Source: Rufibacter sediminis (lineage in GTDB: Bacteria; Bacteroidota; Bacteroidia; Cytophagales; Hymenobacteraceae). Taken from it: a DNA stretch of 64,000 nt. The stretch spans positions 1 through 64,000 of the forward strand of contig NZ_JACOAF010000044.1 in NCBI RefSeq assembly GCF_014269285.1, in the 5' to 3' direction. The notes under the pieces were generated by a model. The model searched no databases, was not told the DNA's origin, and saw nothing but the letters and a program-made list of their open reading frames with translations. Numbering within the stretch: the first letter of the stretch is position 1; the number at the start of each line of letters is the position of its first letter. Positions 35,778 through 44,059 of this stretch are shown here, one piece after another. The position numbers were made by a program, and so were the translations under genes.

Positions 35778-37271
35778 ATGAACCACCCGTTATCTCTATA
35801 TAATACCCTCACCCGGACCAAAGAACCTTTTACCCCGCTAGAGTCTCCGTTTGTAGGCCTGTACGTCTGCGGACCTACGGTGTACGGCGATGCCCACCTG
35901 GGCCACGCCCGCCCGTACATCACCTTTGACGTGATGCGCCGCTACCTCCAGTACCTGGGCTACAAAGTACGCTACGTACGCAACATCACCGATGTAGGCC
36001 ACCTGCAGAACGACGCCGACTCGGGCGAAGATAAGATCCAGAAACTAGCCAAAGCCGCGCAGTTGGAGCCAATGGAAGTGGTGGAGAAGTACACCAACAG
36101 CTTCCACCAGGACATGGAACGCCTGAACGTGCTGCCCCCAGACATCGAGCCCCGCGCCTCGGGCCACATCATTGAGCAGATTGAGATGATCCGGGAGATT
36201 CTGGAGAACGGCCTGGCCTATGAGTCCAACGGGTCTGTTTATTTCGATGTGCCCGCCTATAACCAGGCGCATAACTACGGTAAACTGTCGGGCCGCGTGA
36301 TCGAGGACCTGCTGTCCAATACCCGTGACAACCTGGAAGGGCAGGAGGAGAAACGCTCGCCGCTGGATTTCGCGCTCTGGAAAAAAGCCTCGCCCTCGCA
36401 CATCATGCGCTGGCCGTCGCCGTGGAGCGATGGTTTCCCGGGCTGGCACCTGGAGTGTTCGGCCATGAGCCGGAAGTACCTGGGCAAGCAGTTCGATATT
36501 CACGGCGGCGGACTGGACCTGATGTTCCCGCACCACGAGTGCGAAATCGCGCAGAGCCAGGCCAGCCACAACCACACCGATGCCGCCCGTTTCTGGGTGC
36601 ACAACAACCTCATCACCATCAACGGCAAGAAGATGGGCAAATCGCTGGGCAATTTTATCACGCTGGGCGAGTTCTTCAAAGGCACCCATGAGGCCCTGCA
36701 GCAGGCGTATTCGCCCATGACGGTGCGTTTCTTCATCTTGCAGGCGCACTACCGCAGCACCCTGGACTTCAGCAATGAAGGCTTACAGGCGGCCCGCAAA
36801 GGCTACCTGAAGGTGATCAACGGCCTCCGCATTCTGGACCAACTCCAATATCCGGAGACAACGGGTGCCATAGATGCCAAAGCCGAAGAGGAGATCAAAA
36901 AACTGACCGCCGAGCTGTTCGCGCCCTTGAACGATGACCTGAACACCGCCAAGTCTATTGCCGCACTGTTCAACCTGCTCAAGAAAATCAACAGCATGCA
37001 CACAGGCGGCTTCAAACTGGAGACCATCTCCCCGGAGACCTTCGAGGAAATGCGGACGCAGTACCGCACGCTGGTGTTAGATGTGTTAGGCCTGAAAATA
37101 GAGCAGACCGCCGATGCCCAGGATTTGCTCCAGGTAGTACTGAGTTTCTACAAAGAAGCCAAGGAAGCCAAAGATTACGCCAAGGTAGACGTGATCAGGG
37201 CGCAGCTAAAAGGCCAGGGCATCGTGATCAAAGACATGAAAACCGGTATTGACTGGGCGTATGAAGAATAA
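35778..37271 (+). CDS. cysS: Cysteinyl-tRNA synthetase
   Basis: A 497-residue class I synthetase that charges tRNA(Cys). The zinc-site Cys31 opens [17 protein letters not shown], which also holds the HIGH-type motif (residues 40-43); further zinc ligands are in HLECSAMS and HHECEIAQ; the KMSKS motif is [10 protein letters not shown] at about 283-287. The length and C-terminal anticodon-binding part are standard. The ATG at 35778 is well placed behind a -7-like element. The next gene follows after one base. Confidence 0.97.
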   Translation: MNHPLSLYNTLTRTKEPFTPLESPFVGLYVCGPTVYGDAHLGHARPYITFDVMRRYLQYLGYKVRYVRNITDVGHLQNDADSGEDKIQKLAKAAQLEPMEVVEKYTNSFHQDMERLNVLPPDIEPRASGHIIEQIEMIREILENGLAYESNGSVYFDVPAYNQAHNYGKLSGRVIEDLLSNTRDNLEGQEEKRSPLDFALWKKASPSHIMRWPSPWSDGFPGWHLECSAMSRKYLGKQFDIHGGGLDLMFPHHECEIAQSQASHNHTDAARFWVHNNLITINGKKMGKSLGNFITLGEFFKGTHEALQQAYSPMTVRFFILQAHYRSTLDFSNEGLQAARKGYLKVINGLRILDQLQYPETTGAIDAKAEEEIKKLTAELFAPLNDDLNTAKSIAALFNLLKKINSMHTGGFKLETISPETFEEMRTQYRTLVLDVLGLKIEQTADAQDLLQVVLSFYKEAKEAKDYAKVDVIRAQLKGQGIVIKDMKTGIDWAYEE

Positions 37272-37272
37272 C

Positions 37273-38268
37273 ATGAAAGTTCTGGCTTTAGGCCTGCTGC
37301 TGGCCGCCAGCCTGCCTGCCTGCGAGAAAAAGACGAATACCGAGACCGCTACAACTGAGCAGCCCGCCGCCAAGGCATCGGTGAACGTTCCGGCGTTTAA
37401 CGCCGACTCGGCGTACCAGTTCGTGGCCCAACAGGTGGCGTTCGGGCCGCGCGTGCCCAATACACCGGAGCACCGGGCCTGCGGCGATTTCCTTATCCAG
37501 AAGTTGGAAAGCTACGGCGGTACCATGCAGGTGCAGTCTTTCACCGCGAAAGCCTATGACGGAACGTCGCTGAATCTGCGGAACATCATGGCGCAGTTCA
37601 ACCCCAAAGCCGGTAAACGCATTTTACTGGCCGCCCACTGGGACACGCGTCACGTAGCCGACAAAGATCAGCAGAACCCTACCAAACCCATGGACGGTGC
37701 CAATGACGGAGCTAGCGGCGTAGGCATTTTACTGGAGATCGCCCGTCAACTGCAGGCGAATCCCTTGACCGGCAACGTGGGCGTAGACCTGATGCTGTTT
37801 GACGGCGAAGACTACGGCCAACCCGACAACACCGGTCCCTACAAAGAAGACACCTGGTGCCTGGGTTCGCAGTATTGGGCCAAAAACCTCCTGCCCAAAG
37901 GCTATACCGCTAATTATGGCATCCTGCTAGACATGGTAGGGGCCAAAGGCTCTCGGTTTGCACGAGAGGAAACCAGCCGCGCCTACGCCGGCGATGTAGT
38001 GGAGAAAGTGTGGCGCACGGCGAACCAGATCGGCTACTCAGATTATTTCCCGTTTCAGGACAGCCCGGGCATCACCGATGACCACACCTACGTCATCCAG
38101 CACGCCAACATCCGGATGGCCGACATCATCGCCTATGATCCCACCAGCCCAGACGGGTTCTTCGGACCGTACCACCACCGCCACACCGACAACCTGGACG
38201 TGATCGACCGGAACACCTTGAAAGCCGTGGGACAAACCGTGTTGCACGTGGTCATGACCGAAGAGTAA
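37273..38268 (+). CDS. Glutaminyl-cyclase-like M28 family lipoprotein
   Basis: About 331 residues; an ATG at 37261 overlapping cysS is equally possible. The N-terminus MKVLALGLLLAASLPAC-EKK is a lipoprotein signal with the lipobox Cys, so the enzyme is anchored to a membrane facing the periplasm or surface. The M28 fold has AHWDTRH, GANDGASG, FDGEDYG, LLDMVGAKG and YHHRHTDNLD. Two points favour glutaminyl-peptide cyclotransferase over aminopeptidase: the TDDHTYV segment, matching the DDH of QC enzymes, and the single Asp-Glu-His metal set. QC turns N-terminal Gln into pyroglutamate. Many exported proteins in this window have Gln right after the signal peptide. Function is inferred, not shown. 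Confidence 0.82.
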   Translation: MKVLALGLLLAASLPACEKKTNTETATTEQPAAKASVNVPAFNADSAYQFVAQQVAFGPRVPNTPEHRACGDFLIQKLESYGGTMQVQSFTAKAYDGTSLNLRNIMAQFNPKAGKRILLAAHWDTRHVADKDQQNPTKPMDGANDGASGVGILLEIARQLQANPLTGNVGVDLMLFDGEDYGQPDNTGPYKEDTWCLGSQYWAKNLLPKGYTANYGILLDMVGAKGSRFAREETSRAYAGDVVEKVWRTANQIGYSDYFPFQDSPGITDDHTYVIQHANIRMADIIAYDPTSPDGFFGPYHHRHTDNLDVIDRNTLKAVGQTVLHVVMTEE

Positions 38269-38285
38269 GAACCTTCGTTAGACGT

Positions 38286-38321
38286 GTTTTGAAGCCGTTT
38301 TCCGGAAATCAGCCGGGAAGC
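38286..38321. repeat. 36-nt palindrome family, rearranged arms
   Basis: GTTTTGAAGCCGTTTTCC then GGAAATCAGCC; the right outer arm is replaced by GGGAAGCGGCTT, which pairs with AAGCCG instead (38292-38326). Confidence 0.6.
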
Positions 38322-38408
38322 GGCTTTTCTGTTTCTGATACCTGAAGTAGATGTTGGTGGGGCGGTTCTTTAGAAGTACCTCAAGTTGTGATTTAGCTAA
38401 GCTGCATT

Positions 38409-38520
38409 TACCCACCCCTCCGAGGAGGGGAATACCAGCTACTGTAGAATCTACGCCAAGTATTTTTCAAACCAAACACGCTGGTAGAAAATCCCCTCCT
38501 CGGAGGGGTAGGGGTGGGTT
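38409..38520. repeat. Inverted pair of C-rich repeats
   Basis: TACCCACCCCTCCGAGG at 38409 and its inverse CCTCGGAGGGG at 38499, then TAGGGGTGGGTT to 38520. Each arm is itself a small hairpin; together they enclose about 62 nt of AT-richer DNA. This resembles a very common class of spacer element in Bacteroidota. Confidence 0.75.
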
Positions 38521-38561
38521 GCGAAGTCGTGAATAAATTACACCTTGAGGTAAGTCATTGC

Positions 38562-39470
38562 TTAAAGCCGCGGTGAGGTATACGCTAGTGAAACGCCTTC
38601 TTGGTTAACCTGCAGCGTCGCTTCCCGGCCTATCAGTAACGCCAGGTTGCGGGGAACGTGCCCTACCGGGAAATCAAAGCAGATGGGGTAGCCGTAGCCG
38701 GAGCAATGGTCCAGGATAATCTGGGGTACGTCTCTGCCAAACGGAACGGCGGTGTCATTCATGTCTGAGAACTGCCCTACCACCAGCCCGGCCAGTTTTT
38801 CCAGTTTGCCCAGGCGTTTCAGGTGCACCAGCACGCGGTCTACGTTGTAATAATATTCGCCCACGTCTTCCAGGAACAGAATCTTGCCGGTGTAGTCTAC
38901 GTCTGAGGCCGTGCCGGTAATGGTATTGAGCAGGATGAGATTGCCGCCGATGACCTGGCCCGTCGCTTGGCCCAGCAGGTTGCGCGGGTGCGCAGGCAAT
39001 GAGTAAGGCCGTGGCTGATGAAACAGCATCTGGTGCAGCGTATCATCCGCTTCCTGGGTATCGGGCTTGCCCATGAGCAGCGGCATGGTGCCGTGCACGC
39101 TTTCAAAACCCAATGCATGCAAATGGCAGAGCATGGCGGTGACATCACTGAAGCCAATCACCCATTTCGGGTTTTCCCGCAGAGCGGAGAAATTGATCTG
39201 GTCCAGAATGCGCGTGGTGCCGTAACCGCCCCTAGCCGAGAAGATGGATTTGATCTGGGGGTTGTCCAGCATCTGTTGGAAATCGGCTAGGCGCAGGGCG
39301 TCAGGGCCGCCAAAGTACCCGTCCTCGGCGCCAATGCTCTGGCCCAGCACCACCCGCAGGCCCCAGGCTTCCAGCACCCGGATGCCGTCCTCAATATCTT
39401 CAATACTTACTTTTCGGGCTAAACAGACAATGCCAACGGCATCGCCTTTCTGCAAGGCGGGAATGGTCAC
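38562..39470 (-). CDS. S66 family LD-carboxypeptidase
   Basis: A 302-residue serine peptidase of the muramoyltetrapeptide carboxypeptidase/MccF group. The nucleophile Ser is in IGFSDVTAML; the FSARGGYGTTRIL loop, GGNLILLNTITGT and the Glu of LFLEDVGEYYYNVDR (catalytic triad region) are in the usual order, with the final His probably in FPVGHVPRN. The enzyme trims the terminal D-Ala from cytoplasmic murein tetrapeptides (LdcA) or detoxifies peptide-nucleotide antibiotics (MccF); the sequence cannot separate these, but there is no toxin gene nearby and LdcA is the simpler reading. No signal peptide. Confidence 0.88.
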   Translation of the reverse strand: MTIPALQKGDAVGIVCLARKVSIEDIEDGIRVLEAWGLRVVLGQSIGAEDGYFGGPDALRLADFQQMLDNPQIKSIFSARGGYGTTRILDQINFSALRENPKWVIGFSDVTAMLCHLHALGFESVHGTMPLLMGKPDTQEADDTLHQMLFHQPRPYSLPAHPRNLLGQATGQVIGGNLILLNTITGTASDVDYTGKILFLEDVGEYYYNVDRVLVHLKRLGKLEKLAGLVVGQFSDMNDTAVPFGRDVPQIILDHCSGYGYPICFDFPVGHVPRNLALLIGREATLQVNQEGVSLAYTSPRL

Positions 39471-39599
39471 GGTGCTTAAATCACTTGGTAGAAAGCCCTA
39501 AAGTAAGAAATTCTTCCGCGATCATGTACAAGGCGCGGGTTTTTACGTAAAAGGGGCGAGCCGCGCCGTTCTGGTTTCAAGGCTCTTCCCGTACGCGTT

Positions 39600-39635
39600 G
39601 TTTTCTCGGTGTTTTTAAGAATCCAGGGCCAAAAC
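39600..39635. repeat. 36-nt palindrome family, degenerate copy
   Basis: GTTTTCTCGG to GGGCCAAAAC, exactly 36 nt, with weak inner arms. Confidence 0.6.
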
Positions 39636-39693
39636 TCAGGAATCTGTACGTAGTTGATTAACCTTCTGCAATATAATTACGAGTAGATTGGTA

Positions 39694-39724
39694 TTGAAGA
39701 TATCCTAGATGTAACGTAGGTTTG
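39694..39724 (+). promoter_or_regulatory. Promoter of the T9SS-sorted repeat protein
   Basis: TTG, 20 nt, then TAGGTTTG: an exact fit to the Bacteroidota -33/-7 pattern. The expected start of transcription near 39731 gives a leader of about 67 nt. Confidence 0.7.
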
Positions 39725-39797
39725 TATCTGAGGTGCTTCCCAGGGTTGAGGATGCCTGGGCTGGTAGGTGACGCATCTTTTATTTATACAGCTTTCT

Positions 39798-41216
39798 ATG
39801 AAACACATTTACAGGAAAACCAAGGCTCCCGTGAACTGGCGCAAAGCCCTTACCCTGGGGATTCTTTTCCTGGCATTAGCTTTCACGGGCCTGGCCCAAG
39901 GGAGACGGGAGACCGCTGCCGGAGCCCGCTTCCGCGAGAGGGCAACCATGACGGCGTCTTCGGCTAAGGCCGTCCGGGCCAAGACCTCGTCGCGCACTTT
40001 GCGCACGGGCGAATACGCTTCGCAGCCGCGCAACGCGCAGGAATTCTCCTGGAACGAAACCACCAACGCCTGGGGATTGGGCTATCTTCATGCCTATACC
40101 TTCAACACGGCCGGTTTACTGGTGGAGGATCACGTGACCCAGGCAGACAACAGCAATTTTGCCCGCTTCGTCACCGCCTATGACAGCCACGACAACCTCA
40201 CCGAAGACCTGCAATATTACTGGGAAGGTGGTGCCTGGCTGCTCTACAACGGCTATAAAGAAGCCTATACCTATGACAACGACCAGCTCACTCAGGCCAT
40301 CTCTGAGTTCCACAAGAACGGCGTCTGGAGTAACTCCATCAAAAGAGTCTTCAATTACAACCCGGAAGGCCATCTGGTGGACATCACCGAATACGGTTGG
40401 GACATCAATGCCTGGGTAGTAGAAGACCGAACCGTGTTTGAGTACGCTGCTGGCAGCAACCAACCCGCCAGCATCACCTACCAGGAGTGGGACGAGAACG
40501 CCTGGGTAAACTCAGAGCGCGAAACCGACCTGGTCTGGCACAATTTCGATGACGTAGATCTGTCCAATGAAGATACCTGGCAATTCGTGACGGATACCTA
40601 TCAGGAATGGCGCAACAACGCGTGGGTGAATGTCATGAAGCAGACCACCGCTTACCAGACCAGCGGAAGTTTTGTCACCGTGGCCGAGGAATGGGAAAAC
40701 GGCGGCTGGCGACAGGCCTACCGGTTTTCCGAAACCCTGAATGACAAAGGCAACCTGACCCTCCGGGTAGAGGAAACCTGGAAGAACGGAGCCTGGGTTG
40801 TGGAAAACGGCTTCAAGTATAACCGCACCTATGACAGCAACGGCCACATGAGCGAAGTGGTCTTTCAGAGATGGGAGCCCGCCTCTGAGGGCAGCAGCCA
40901 AGGCACCTACGTCAACCAAGACCGCTACGTGTACAGCAACTTTCAGGTGGTGCTCGCCAGCGGCGATGAACTTGTGCCATCGGCTTGGCGAGTATATCCT
41001 AATCCCACTGTGAATAGCTTCTCCGTGAAGATGGAGCAAAACTCTGGTGGCACCGCTACTGTGGTAAGCCTCACCGGGCAAACCTTGTTTACCGTCACGT
41101 TAGCCAAAACCGCCGAAGAACAGGAAATCAACATCGCCCATCTGCCCTCCGGCACCTACCTGCTGCAGATCGTTTCCAAAGCCGGCGTGCGCAGCCAGAA
41201 AATCGTTAAGCTGTAA
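39798..41216 (+). CDS. Secreted W-rich repeat protein with T9SS type A sorting domain
   Basis: A 472-residue protein of unknown function. Start ATG at 39798, ten codons inside the longest frame, giving a signal peptide MKHIYRKTK...FTGLA before Gln. Residues of about 70-370 hold about seven imperfect repeats of 45-50 residues, each with a W-x-N-x-A-W type core (YWEGGAW, HKNGVW, GWDINAW, EWDENAW, EWRNNAW, EWENGGW, TWKNGAW) spaced by YD/NxxG turns, somewhat like YD-repeat proteins. The last 80 residues are a sorting domain (WRVYPNPTVNSFSV ... LPSGTYLLQI ... KIVKL). It is therefore probably exported by the T9SS; binding or adhesion is a guess from the repeat form. Confidence 0.85.
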   Translation: MKHIYRKTKAPVNWRKALTLGILFLALAFTGLAQGRRETAAGARFRERATMTASSAKAVRAKTSSRTLRTGEYASQPRNAQEFSWNETTNAWGLGYLHAYTFNTAGLLVEDHVTQADNSNFARFVTAYDSHDNLTEDLQYYWEGGAWLLYNGYKEAYTYDNDQLTQAISEFHKNGVWSNSIKRVFNYNPEGHLVDITEYGWDINAWVVEDRTVFEYAAGSNQPASITYQEWDENAWVNSERETDLVWHNFDDVDLSNEDTWQFVTDTYQEWRNNAWVNVMKQTTAYQTSGSFVTVAEEWENGGWRQAYRFSETLNDKGNLTLRVEETWKNGAWVVENGFKYNRTYDSNGHMSEVVFQRWEPASEGSSQGTYVNQDRYVYSNFQVVLASGDELVPSAWRVYPNPTVNSFSVKMEQNSGGTATVVSLTGQTLFTVTLAKTAEEQEINIAHLPSGTYLLQIVSKAGVRSQKIVKL

Positions 41217-41242
41217 CGGTCTTTTCTCTGAGAGAACTTTCT

Positions 41243-41272
41243 AAGCCCCGGCGCGGCCACGTGCCGGGGCTT
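41243..41272 (+). terminator. Terminator of the repeat protein gene
   Basis: AAGCCCCGGC pairs with GCCGGGGCTT and is followed by ATTTTTTG. It ends directly at a 36-nt palindrome copy. Confidence 0.88.
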
Positions 41273-41273
41273 A

Positions 41274-41308
41274 TTTTTTGCGTATTTTGCCGAAAACAGG
41301 CCCAAAAC
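41274..41308. repeat. 36-nt palindrome family
   Basis: TTTTTTGCGTATTTTG then CCGAAAACAGGCCCAAAAC; the right half is near consensus and the left half merges with the T tract of the terminator. Confidence 0.7.
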
Positions 41309-41358
41309 AGGTTCAACGACCTCGGGCTTCATCTTGTATCCTTCAACTCTTTTCAGCT

Positions 41359-41787
41359 GTGGCCCGCATCAAAATAGACCTCCCCGCCAGTTTCTCTTTC
41401 CAAACTGAATTGCCCATCCGGATCACCGATCTCAATTACGGCGGTCACCTGGGCAACGACGCTTTGCTCAGCCTCTTGCATGAGGCGCGCGTGCAGTTCC
41501 TGAAAAGCCACGGCTATTCTGAGCTGGAATTCGGCGGGGCCGGATTGATTATGGCCGATGTGGGCATTGTCTACAAAGGCGAAGGCTTCTACGGCGATGT
41601 GCTCACCGTGCAGGTGCAGGCCACTGAGTTCACGAAGTACGGCTTCGATCTGGTGTACCGCCTTTCCACCCAAAACGGAAAGGAAATAGCCCACGCCAAA
41701 ACCGGCATGCTGTGTTTTGATTACCAGCTGCGGAAGCTGAAAACGATTCCGCTTGAAGCACTGGACCGTCTGGAAACTAAAGCGTAA
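41359..41787 (+). CDS. Acyl-CoA thioesterase family protein (hotdog fold, 4HBT-like)
   Basis: About 142 residues. The segment RITDLNYGGHLGNDALLSLLHEAR is the D/N-x-x-GH-x-N-x4-L helix of hotdog thioesterases (YbgC/FadM-like), and the central strand pairs DVLTVQVQATEF and GKEIAHAKTGMLCFD follow. Such enzymes release free acids from acyl-CoA; the substrate cannot be told. The start is uncertain: the longest frame begins at TTG 41278 inside a palindrome, so I use GTG at 41359, which begins VARIKIDLPASF. It lies 21 nt before rlmN and may share its transcript. Confidence 0.8.
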   Translation: MARIKIDLPASFSFQTELPIRITDLNYGGHLGNDALLSLLHEARVQFLKSHGYSELEFGGAGLIMADVGIVYKGEGFYGDVLTVQVQATEFTKYGFDLVYRLSTQNGKEIAHAKTGMLCFDYQLRKLKTIPLEALDRLETKA

Positions 41788-41796
41788 GATATTTTG

Positions 41797-41804
41797 TACC
41801 TTTG
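41797..41804 (+). promoter_or_regulatory. Likely -7 element of rlmN
   Basis: TACCTTTG, an exact TAnnTTTG match ending 4 nt before the ATG at 41809, as also seen for purQ and cysS. No clear -33 element. Confidence 0.45.
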
Positions 41805-41808
41805 TGGT

Positions 41809-42894
41809 ATGAGTACCACATTGATCCCAGATATCGAGATTCTGAACCGGCAGGACATCCGGAAACTGTCTTTGGACCAGCTCAAGGCCTGGATGACGGA
41901 AAACTGTGAGAAGCCCTTCCGCGCCAAGCAAGTCTACGAGTGGGTCTGGAAACTGACGGCTACCTCGTTTGCGGAGATGAACAACATCAGTCTGCCGCTG
42001 CGCGAGAAACTGGAGCGTTCTTTCACCATCAACAGCGTGGCCGTGAACACAAGCCAGCTGAGTTCAGACTATACCATCAAATCCACGTTCCGGCTCTATG
42101 ACGGCAACATTGTGGAGGGCGTGCTTATTCCGCACCCCAAGCGCATGACCGCCTGCGTGAGCAGCCAGGTGGGGTGCTCGCTGACCTGCTCTTTCTGTGC
42201 CACCGGCAAGATGGACCGCATCCGGAACCTGAACGCCGATGAGATCTATGACCAGGTGGTGCGCATCAAGGAACAGACCGAGAACAACTACAACCGCCCG
42301 CTCACCAACATTGTGTACATGGGCATGGGCGAGCCGCTGTTGAACTACGCCAACGTGATGAAGTCAATTGAGCGCATCACCGCGCCCGACGGTCTGAACA
42401 TGGCCGCCCGCCGCATTACGGTGAGCACCGCCGGCATTGCCAAGATGATCAAGAAAATGGCCGATGACAGCATCAAAGCCAACCTGGCCCTGAGTCTGCA
42501 CGCCGCCAATGACACCAAGCGTAACGAGATCATGCCCATCAACGAGACCAATTCTTTGGAGGCCTTGAAGGAAGCCTTGGTGTACTACCATGAGAAATCC
42601 GGCCGCAAGGTCACCTATGAGTACATCCTGCTCAGCCACTTCAACGATAATCTGGAAGATGCCCAGGAACTGCTGCAGTTCTCCAAGATCATTCCGTGCA
42701 AGGTGAACATCATTGAGTACAACCCCATTGACGGCGGGCAGTTCAAGAAGTCAAGTGATGACCGCCTGGAACCGTTCATGCGCTACCTGGCCGACCGAGG
42801 CGTGCAGGTGAACGTGCGCCGGAGCCGCGGCAAGGACATTGACGCCGCTTGCGGGCAATTGGCCATCAAAGACAAAAAGGAAGCCGACGCATAA
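41809..42894 (+). CDS. rlmN: Dual-specificity RNA methyltransferase RlmN
   Basis: A 361-residue radical SAM enzyme that methylates C2 of adenosine 2503 in 23S rRNA and A37 in some tRNAs. The radical SAM cluster is Cys123-x3-Cys127-x2-Cys130 (GCSLTCSFCATGKM); the methyl-carrying Cys is in GKDIDAACGQLA near residue 348. I chose the ATG at 41809; the longest frame begins at TTG five codons earlier, inside the -7 element. It is followed by a strong terminator. Confidence 0.96.
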   Translation: MSTTLIPDIEILNRQDIRKLSLDQLKAWMTENCEKPFRAKQVYEWVWKLTATSFAEMNNISLPLREKLERSFTINSVAVNTSQLSSDYTIKSTFRLYDGNIVEGVLIPHPKRMTACVSSQVGCSLTCSFCATGKMDRIRNLNADEIYDQVVRIKEQTENNYNRPLTNIVYMGMGEPLLNYANVMKSIERITAPDGLNMAARRITVSTAGIAKMIKKMADDSIKANLALSLHAANDTKRNEIMPINETNSLEALKEALVYYHEKSGRKVTYEYILLSHFNDNLEDAQELLQFSKIIPCKVNIIEYNPIDGGQFKKSSDDRLEPFMRYLADRGVQVNVRRSRGKDIDAACGQLAIKDKKEADA

Positions 42895-42911
42895 TGGCTA
42901 CGTTCAATAGA

Positions 42912-42954
42912 AAAACAGAAAGGGCACCGAGATGATCGGTGCCCTTTCTGTTTT
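42912..42954. terminator. Strong terminator behind rlmN
   Basis: AAAACAGAAAGGGCACCGA pairs perfectly with TCGGTGCCCTTTCTGTTTT across a 5-nt loop. A/T tracts on both sides make it usable in both directions, also for mscL on the minus strand. Confidence 0.92.
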
Positions 42955-42984
42955 AGGCCCGTTTTCCAGAAACGGGCCGCAAAG
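42950..42984. repeat. 36-nt palindrome family
   Basis: GTTTTAGGCCCGTTTTCC to GAAACGGGCCGCAAAG, 35 nt; its first GTTTT is shared with the T tract of the rlmN terminator. Confidence 0.85.
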
Positions 42985-43004
42985 TAGGAAGTTGGTTTCT
43001 AAGC

Positions 43005-43424
43005 TTACAGAGGCTTGGAACGCAGCGCGTCCCTGATTTCGGTGAGCAGGACTTCTTCTTTGGTAGGGGCGGGCGGAATATCCGGCGAAGCCGCTTTCTT
43101 GCGCTTGAGGGTGTTCATCAGTTTGACCACCATGAAAATGGCGACGGCAATGATGAGGAAGTCAATGAGGGTCTGGATGAAGTTGCCGTAGTTCAGGGTC
43201 ACGTCGGTGAGTTTGCCGTCTGGGCCCAACACGCCTTGTTTCAGTACCAGTTTCAGGTCTTTAAAGTCCACGCCGCCCAGCATGATACCAATAGGCGGCA
43301 TCAGGATGTCGTCTACGAGCGAACTCACAATCCGGCCGAAGGCAGCCCCAATCACGACCCCCACCGCTAAATCTACCACATTGCCACGCATGGCGAACTC
43401 TTTAAACTCTTTTATCATGGACAT
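43005..43424 (-). CDS. mscL: Large-conductance mechanosensitive channel MscL
   Basis: A 139-residue inner-membrane channel that opens under membrane tension during osmotic downshock. The N-terminal helix [28 protein letters not shown] is the MscL signature with the pore-lining Gly/Ala pattern; TM2 is [23 protein letters not shown]; the cytoplasmic helix LTEIRDAL ends the protein. An alternative start two codons in (MIKEF) is possible. Standard length. Confidence 0.95.
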   Translation of the reverse strand: MSMIKEFKEFAMRGNVVDLAVGVVIGAAFGRIVSSLVDDILMPPIGIMLGGVDFKDLKLVLKQGVLGPDGKLTDVTLNYGNFIQTLIDFLIIAVAIFMVVKLMNTLKRKKAASPDIPPAPTKEEVLLTEIRDALRSKPL

Positions 43425-43484
43425 GGTCTAAGAAAGGTTAAGGATGAGAGAAAAGGAGAAAAGCAGCATACAAAGCAAGAAGCG

Positions 43485-43976
43485 TTAGCGGGTTTTCACC
43501 ACCAGCGTGCTGGCAATTTTGTCATGCAAGGCTTGCTTGCGCGAGGAGAAGGCCGCCATGATGTAGCCAATGGCCAGAATCATGCTGGACAAGATGGTGG
43601 CGAAGGATCTGAGCAGCGATTTGCCAAAGGAAATCCGTTGGCCCTGCTCATCGGTTACTTTCAGGTTTAAGGCTCTCTTGCCCAACGTAGCCTGCCATGA
43701 AGAGCTTTCCATGATGGACTTGTACAGGATCTGCAGAAGAGAACTGATGCCTATGGACGTAGACATGGCCGCCAACATGGCAAACGGATTGGCGGCATCT
43801 GTCGCCACTACGGTTCCGCCTATCAAGACCGTGCTGATAATCCAGTTGGGGATCATGAGCACCACCCCATCAATCAGGACGGCGACAAATCTGATCCAGA
43901 AGCCGGCATACGTCACGGTATGAGAGGTGTCATAGATGTCTGAGAAGAAGGAATCTGGGGTAGTGGTGTTTTCCAT
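43485..43976 (-). CDS. RDD family membrane protein
   Basis: A 163-residue protein with three to four membrane segments and the RDD signature: an Arg in GFWIRFVAVLIDGVVL, with the Asp of LID, and the later LGKRALNLKVTDEQGQRISFGKSLLRSF block typical of the family. RDD proteins are small integral membrane proteins; some act in ion exchange, but no single role is established. Transcribed from its own promoter; 60 nt before mscL. Confidence 0.88.
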   Translation of the reverse strand: MENTTTPDSFFSDIYDTSHTVTYAGFWIRFVAVLIDGVVLMIPNWIISTVLIGGTVVATDAANPFAMLAAMSTSIGISSLLQILYKSIMESSSWQATLGKRALNLKVTDEQGQRISFGKSLLRSFATILSSMILAIGYIMAAFSSRKQALHDKIASTLVVKTR

Positions 43977-44007
43977 AAAAGTTTGTTAGTTAGGGTTTAG
44001 TGTGTTC

Positions 44008-44037
44008 TAAATATAAGTTTTATTCTACTTAAGACAA
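44008..44037 (-). promoter_or_regulatory. Promoter of the RDD protein gene
   Basis: On the minus strand TTG, 19 nt, then TATATTTA; seven of eight bases fit TAnnTTTG. The -7 element ends about 31 nt before the ATG. Confidence 0.55.
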
Positions 44038-44059
44038 GTACTAGCCCCTTAAAAACCAA

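Larger units (their letters stand above)
39471..39797. other. Divergent spacer with promoter of the T9SS-sorted repeat protein
   Basis: No gene is seen. It holds a degenerate 36-nt palindrome (39600-39635), an excellent promoter (39694-39724) and a 67-nt leader with a small hairpin CCCAGG/CCTGGG (39739-39760). Confidence 0.7.
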
